A stretch of DNA of 64,000 nt from Mycolicibacterium neoaurum VKM Ac-1815D (lineage in GTDB: Bacteria > Actinomycetota > Actinomycetes > Mycobacteriales > Mycobacteriaceae), in contig NC_023036.2 in NCBI RefSeq assembly GCF_000317305.3, forward strand, positions 186,001 through 250,000. The letters run 5' to 3'. The position numbers and the translations under genes are program-made. This document shows, in pieces, positions 61,380-64,000 of this stretch (the first letter of the stretch is position 1; each line of letters begins with the position of its first letter). Below the pieces are notes generated by a model, which was not told where the DNA came from, ran no database searches, and saw only the letters and a list, made by a program, of their open reading frames with translations.

Positions 61380-62090
61380 ATGCTCAATGCCGAACGTGAT
61401 GCGGTCGCGCTCCGCTTCGCAGAGTTGCTCCGCGATCTGGAGCGCACTCAGCCCAACGACACCGAGACCGCGCTGCGGGAGCTGACCGTCAACGCGGCGG
61501 CCGCGCTGCCGGGCGCCGTATCGGCGAGCATCACGGTCGCGACCCGCGAGGGTGAGGTCAAGTCGGTGGCCGCCACCGATTCGGTGGCCGACAAGATCGA
61601 CGACATCCAGCGGCGCACCAAGCAGGGGCCGTGCCTGGAAGCCGCCTGGGAACAGCACACCATGCGGATCCGGGATGTCGAGACCGAACAGCGTTGGCCG
61701 CTGTTCTGCCAGGAGACGCGGCAGAACACCAGCATCCGTTCCTCGCTGGCATTCCAGCTGTTCCGGAACCGCGAGGCGATGGGAGCCCTCAACTTCTACG
61801 GGGAACGCGTCGATGCCTTCGACGACGACGCCGTCGAGCTCGGGTTGATCCTCGCCACGCATACCGCGGTGGCCTGGAATCTGCTGGTGCGCGATGAACA
61901 GTTCCGCAGCGCGCTTGCCTCACGTGATCTGATCGGGCAGGCCAAGGGCATCCTGATGGAACGGTTCGGGGTGGACGCGGCAGGGGCGTTCGGGCTCCTG
62001 CGCAGGCTCTCCCAGGAGAGCAACACTCCCCTGGTCGATCTCGCCGAACAGGTCATCGATTCCCGAACCGGGGAGGACCGACCCGTTTGA
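61380..62090 (+). CDS. GAF-ANTAR regulatory protein
   Basis: The 236-residue cytosolic regulator has an N-terminal GAF domain (GAVSASITVATREGEVKSVAATD; KQGPCLEAAWEQHTMRIRDVETEQRWP; GALNFYGE) and a C-terminal ANTAR domain (SRDLIGQAKGILMERFGVDAAGAFGLLRRLSQESN). ANTAR domains bind paired hexaloop stem-loops in RNA and prevent termination. Mycobacterial GAF-ANTAR proteins are common and often stress-linked. ATG 61380 is used over TTG 61371. The stop overlaps the GTTT of a SigF-like promoter for the next gene. Confidence 0.88.
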   Translation: MLNAERDAVALRFAELLRDLERTQPNDTETALRELTVNAAAALPGAVSASITVATREGEVKSVAATDSVADKIDDIQRRTKQGPCLEAAWEQHTMRIRDVETEQRWPLFCQETRQNTSIRSSLAFQLFRNREAMGALNFYGERVDAFDDDAVELGLILATHTAVAWNLLVRDEQFRSALASRDLIGQAKGILMERFGVDAAGAFGLLRRLSQESNTPLVDLAEQVIDSRTGEDRPV

Positions 62091-62108
62091 ATTTCCCGAC
62101 GTGGGTAA
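62085..62108 (+). promoter_or_regulatory. SigF-like promoter ahead of the AraC gene
   Basis: GTTT (62085-62088), a 14-nt spacer and GGGTAA (62103-62108). The spacer is one base shorter than the usual 15-17, so the match is weaker than that at 60730. It would start transcription near 62115. Confidence 0.35.
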
Positions 62109-62109
62109 A

Positions 62110-62135
62110 CTGAACCCCATAGACCGTGGGTTCAG
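62110..62135 (+). other. Hairpin in the AraC leader
   Basis: CTGAACCC / GGGTTCAG, an 8-bp perfect stem with a 10-nt loop, lies 20 nt after the GAF-ANTAR stop and 38 nt before the AraC ATG. It may be a terminator without T-run, an operator or an RNA regulatory stem. Confidence 0.45.
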
Positions 62136-62173
62136 GTACGACGCCCATCCGGAGCCATTTTTGTGGAGCCCAG

Positions 62174-63160
62174 ATGACGTCCGACCCCATTGCTGCTGCC
62201 CTGCCCGAGCGCGCAGGCATCGACTCCAGCGACCCCGAGCTGATCCAGAAGTACCTGGACCAGTGCTATTCGACCGGATTCGCCATCACCAGACTCGACG
62301 GTGCCGACCGCGGTCCGTGCTCGTGCACGCACTCAAGGGTTGATGTCGATGCCTTCGCGATCGAGGAGATCCGACATACCGGTGCGGCCCAACTGCGGGC
62401 CGATCACGTACCGGTAGTGGTGGCACTGAACGTCCTGGCCGGACGCGTCGAGGTACAGCACGGCGGATTCACCGCGGTCGCCGAGCGCGGGTCGTGGATT
62501 CTGGCTTCGAGCGGTCTCGGCGCCGTCCGGATCACCCTCGAAGACGCCCAGCTGCGTGCGGTGGTGGTGTCCAAGGCACTGCTCGCCGAGGTCGCAGCGA
62601 TCGACACCGAGTCCCCGTCGGTACCGCGCTTCACCGCGCTGATACCGGAGGATGCGCACACCACGCATGCACTCGAGGCCACCGAACGGTTCCTGGACAG
62701 CTTGCTGTCACCCGATAACACCACCGACGACCCGATCGTGCTGCGATCCGCGGGCCGGATGCTGGCCAGTGCGATGCTCAGCACCTTCCCCAACGACCTG
62801 CCCACGGGCTCCGCGGATGCCGAAACCGCCGCCGACCAGCCCGCGCTGCTGCGCCAGGCGGTCAACTTCATCCAGGACAACGCCGCGCGCGATATCAGCG
62901 TCCGAGACATCGCAGCGGCCCTGTACCTGTCGCCCCGCACCGTCCAATACCTGTTCCGGCGGCACCTCAACACCACGCCGACGGCGTATCTGCGGACCAT
63001 CCGGCTGGCGCAGGCGCGCAAGGAACTCATCGCCGGCGACCGATCGGTGACCACCGTCGCGGCGACGGCGGCGCGGTGGGGATTCGCCCACACGGGCCGG
63101 TTCGCCGTGCTGTATCGGCGAACCTACGGCGAGAGCCCGCACGAGACGCTGCGGCGGTGA
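62174..63160 (+). CDS. AraC family transcriptional regulator
   Basis: The 328-residue regulator has an N-terminal cupin-like sensing domain of the AraC-binding-like type (VVVALNVLAGRVEVQHGGFTAVAERG) and a C-terminal AraC DNA-binding domain. That domain has two helix-turn-helix units: ISVRDIAAALYLSPRTVQYLFRRHLNTTPTAYL and TVAATAARWGFAHTGRFAVLYRRTYGESPHETL. ATG 62174 has GGAG just upstream; the frame extends back to 62126. The target genes and ligand are unknown. Confidence 0.88.
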   Translation: MTSDPIAAALPERAGIDSSDPELIQKYLDQCYSTGFAITRLDGADRGPCSCTHSRVDVDAFAIEEIRHTGAAQLRADHVPVVVALNVLAGRVEVQHGGFTAVAERGSWILASSGLGAVRITLEDAQLRAVVVSKALLAEVAAIDTESPSVPRFTALIPEDAHTTHALEATERFLDSLLSPDNTTDDPIVLRSAGRMLASAMLSTFPNDLPTGSADAETAADQPALLRQAVNFIQDNAARDISVRDIAAALYLSPRTVQYLFRRHLNTTPTAYLRTIRLAQARKELIAGDRSVTTVAATAARWGFAHTGRFAVLYRRTYGESPHETLRR

Positions 63161-63290
63161 GCCGTGATGCACTTCGCCACGCGGCCGATGATCGTCGCAA
63201 ACTGGATCCACCGTCCCGGTAGCCTGAAAGCCGGTTGAGCAGCAGCCGTACCGGTCGCCTCAGCGACACCCCGCTTCCAGTGAGGGCGTC

Positions 63291-63644
63291 ATGACAGACA
63301 CACTCCCCAGCGACACCCCGGTGCCCGTCGGCACGTCCCGGCGCGCCCTTCGGATGACCACGCAGTGGCAGGATTTCGACCTGGCTGTGGTGACGGTGAC
63401 CGGCGAACTCGACGCGACCAACACCGATGTACTGCTCGACTACGCGCTGAGCAAGGTCGTGCTGTGCCAGCGGATGGTGCTGGACCTCACCGATATCGAC
63501 TTCTTCGGCTGTGCCGGCTACTCGATGTTGAAGACGCTGGAATACCGGTGCATCCTGGCCGATGTGGTGCTGACGCTGCTGCCCGGCCCGCCGGTACGGC
63601 GCGTCCTCACAGTGTGCGAGTACGCGGCCCGGCACGGTCTCTGA
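63291..63644 (+). CDS. STAS-domain anti-anti-sigma factor with Cys at the usual phospho-Ser site
   Basis: A 117-residue single STAS domain: DLAVVTVTGELDATNTDVLLD, RMVLDLTDIDFFGCAGYSML, then helix 3 and VRRVLTVCEYAARHGL. The motif that normally reads DSSG, with the phosphorylated Ser, is here FGCAG, placing Cys74 at that site; cysteines also occur at 59, 87 and 109. Such proteins bind anti-sigma factors and free the sigma factor. Loss of the Ser argues against kinase control and suggests redox control, as reported for mycobacterial RsfA in SigF regulation. It lies 47 nt upstream of an ATPase gene. Confidence 0.82.
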   Translation: MTDTLPSDTPVPVGTSRRALRMTTQWQDFDLAVVTVTGELDATNTDVLLDYALSKVVLCQRMVLDLTDIDFFGCAGYSMLKTLEYRCILADVVLTLLPGPPVRRVLTVCEYAARHGL

Positions 63645-63691
63645 CGCGTTCGCCACCGAGCCGTTGCCGTATCGACCCGCCGGGGGCGGCC

Positions 63692-64000
63692 ATGCAAAGA
63701 TCGGCTTCGATGTCCGCGTTGGTCGGCAGGAATGCCGAATGCCAGGTGCTCGACGCGCTGGTGCGCACCGTCCGGGACGGCGGCAGCGATGTCCGGGTGC
63801 TGCTCGGACAGGCCGGCGTCGGCAAGACGACCCTGCTCGGTCATCTGCGCGCATCCGCCGCCGACCTGCACATCCTCGATGCCACCGGCATCGAGTCCGA
63901 GATGGAATTGCCGTACGCGGGTCTGCATCAGGTGTGCGCACCCATCCTGCACCTGCGCGCCGCGCTGCCCGCACCGCAGCGCGCGGCGTTGGAGAGCGCG
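63692..64000 (+). CDS. Large P-loop regulator (LuxR/AAA-type), cut by the window end
   Basis: From ATG 63692 (or ATG 63710) an open frame runs to the end of the window, giving 103 residues: SALVGRNAECQVLDALVRT, Walker A LGQAGVGKTTLLGHLR, then LPYAGLHQVCAPIL. This start is typical of the 900-residue LuxR-type ATPases (LAL/AAA_16) in actinobacteria, which end in a LuxR helix-turn-helix. The 3' part is outside the window, so the DNA-binding domain is not seen. Confidence 0.75.
   Translation, partial: MQRSASMSALVGRNAECQVLDALVRTVRDGGSDVRVLLGQAGVGKTTLLGHLRASAADLHILDATGIESEMELPYAGLHQVCAPILHLRAALPAPQRAALESA

Noticed and set aside
63161..63290. SigF promoter for the STAS gene
   Set aside because: No GTTT-N15-17-GGGTA pattern was found in the 130-bp gap.
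1..64000. tRNA, rRNA, CRISPR or insertion sequences
   Set aside because: No T-loop-like GGTTCGAATCC context outside coding sequence, no spaced direct repeats and no transposase-like frames were seen by eye.

Overview
The window is high-GC DNA from a Mycobacteriaceae member, most likely a rapid-growing Mycolicibacterium-type species. The evidence is an MmpS/MmpL transporter pair, an FprA-type reductase, DUF732 and DUF5078 secreted proteins, a mycobacterial-type methylenetetrahydrofolate reductase, a nitrobindin close to Rv2717c, promoters resembling mycobacterial SigF sites, GTG starts and ATGA/GTGA gene overlaps. I see no rRNA, tRNA, CRISPR array, insertion sequence or prophage. Almost the whole window is coding, with short divergent promoter gaps.

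Layout. 0-5 kb: PucR regulator divergent from mmsA and an omega-amino-acid aminotransferase, a module suited to beta-alanine/valine catabolism. 5-7.6 kb: thioesterase, nitrobindin, LipE-like esterase, CsbD-like protein. 7.6-9.5 kb: ABC importer whose permease and binding-protein genes have been fused and truncated by a deletion. 9.6-13 kb: FAD dehydrogenase overlapping a ThDP keto-acid decarboxylase. 13.4-15.9 kb: two overlapping acyl-CoA dehydrogenases, the second with a tandem N-terminal duplication. 16-21.3 kb: multicopper oxidase, two-component system, FAD oxidoreductase, FAH-family hydrolase. 21.3-24.95 kb: AT-richer segment with a MarR regulator and two secreted proteins. 25-32.8 kb: HrpA helicase, MTHFR, hydrolase, FprA, LigB-type dioxygenase. 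32.8-37.9 kb: GAF regulator, SDR, butanediol-type dehydrogenase and an FMO, with twin operators between the divergent units. 38-43 kb: mmpS-mmpL-DUF732-DUF5078 operon with a divergent TetR gene. 43.6-48.4 kb: K+/H+ antiporter, RCK protein, DUF3516 helicase. 48.4-54.5 kb: GH5-like hydrolase, alcohol dehydrogenase, small proteins, nuclease-fold enzyme, topoisomerase IB, SDR. 54.5-59.3 kb: six-gene MoxR/VWA operon. 59.4-64 kb: MFS transporter, then a stress-regulation cluster (SigF-type promoters, GAF-ANTAR, AraC, a Cys-containing STAS protein and the start of a large P-loop ATPase).

The most notable observations are: an exporter operon that carries an Rv0455c-type (siderophore-secretion) protein together with MmpS/MmpL and a dyad operator; an STAS protein with Cys in place of the usual phospho-Ser, next to SigF-type promoters; twin 16-bp operators in front of the butanediol/FMO genes; the ABC transporter deletion scar; an abrupt codon-use change inside mmsA; and a family of long hairpins at gene ends. 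All functional calls rest on reading the sequence and family knowledge; no searches were run.
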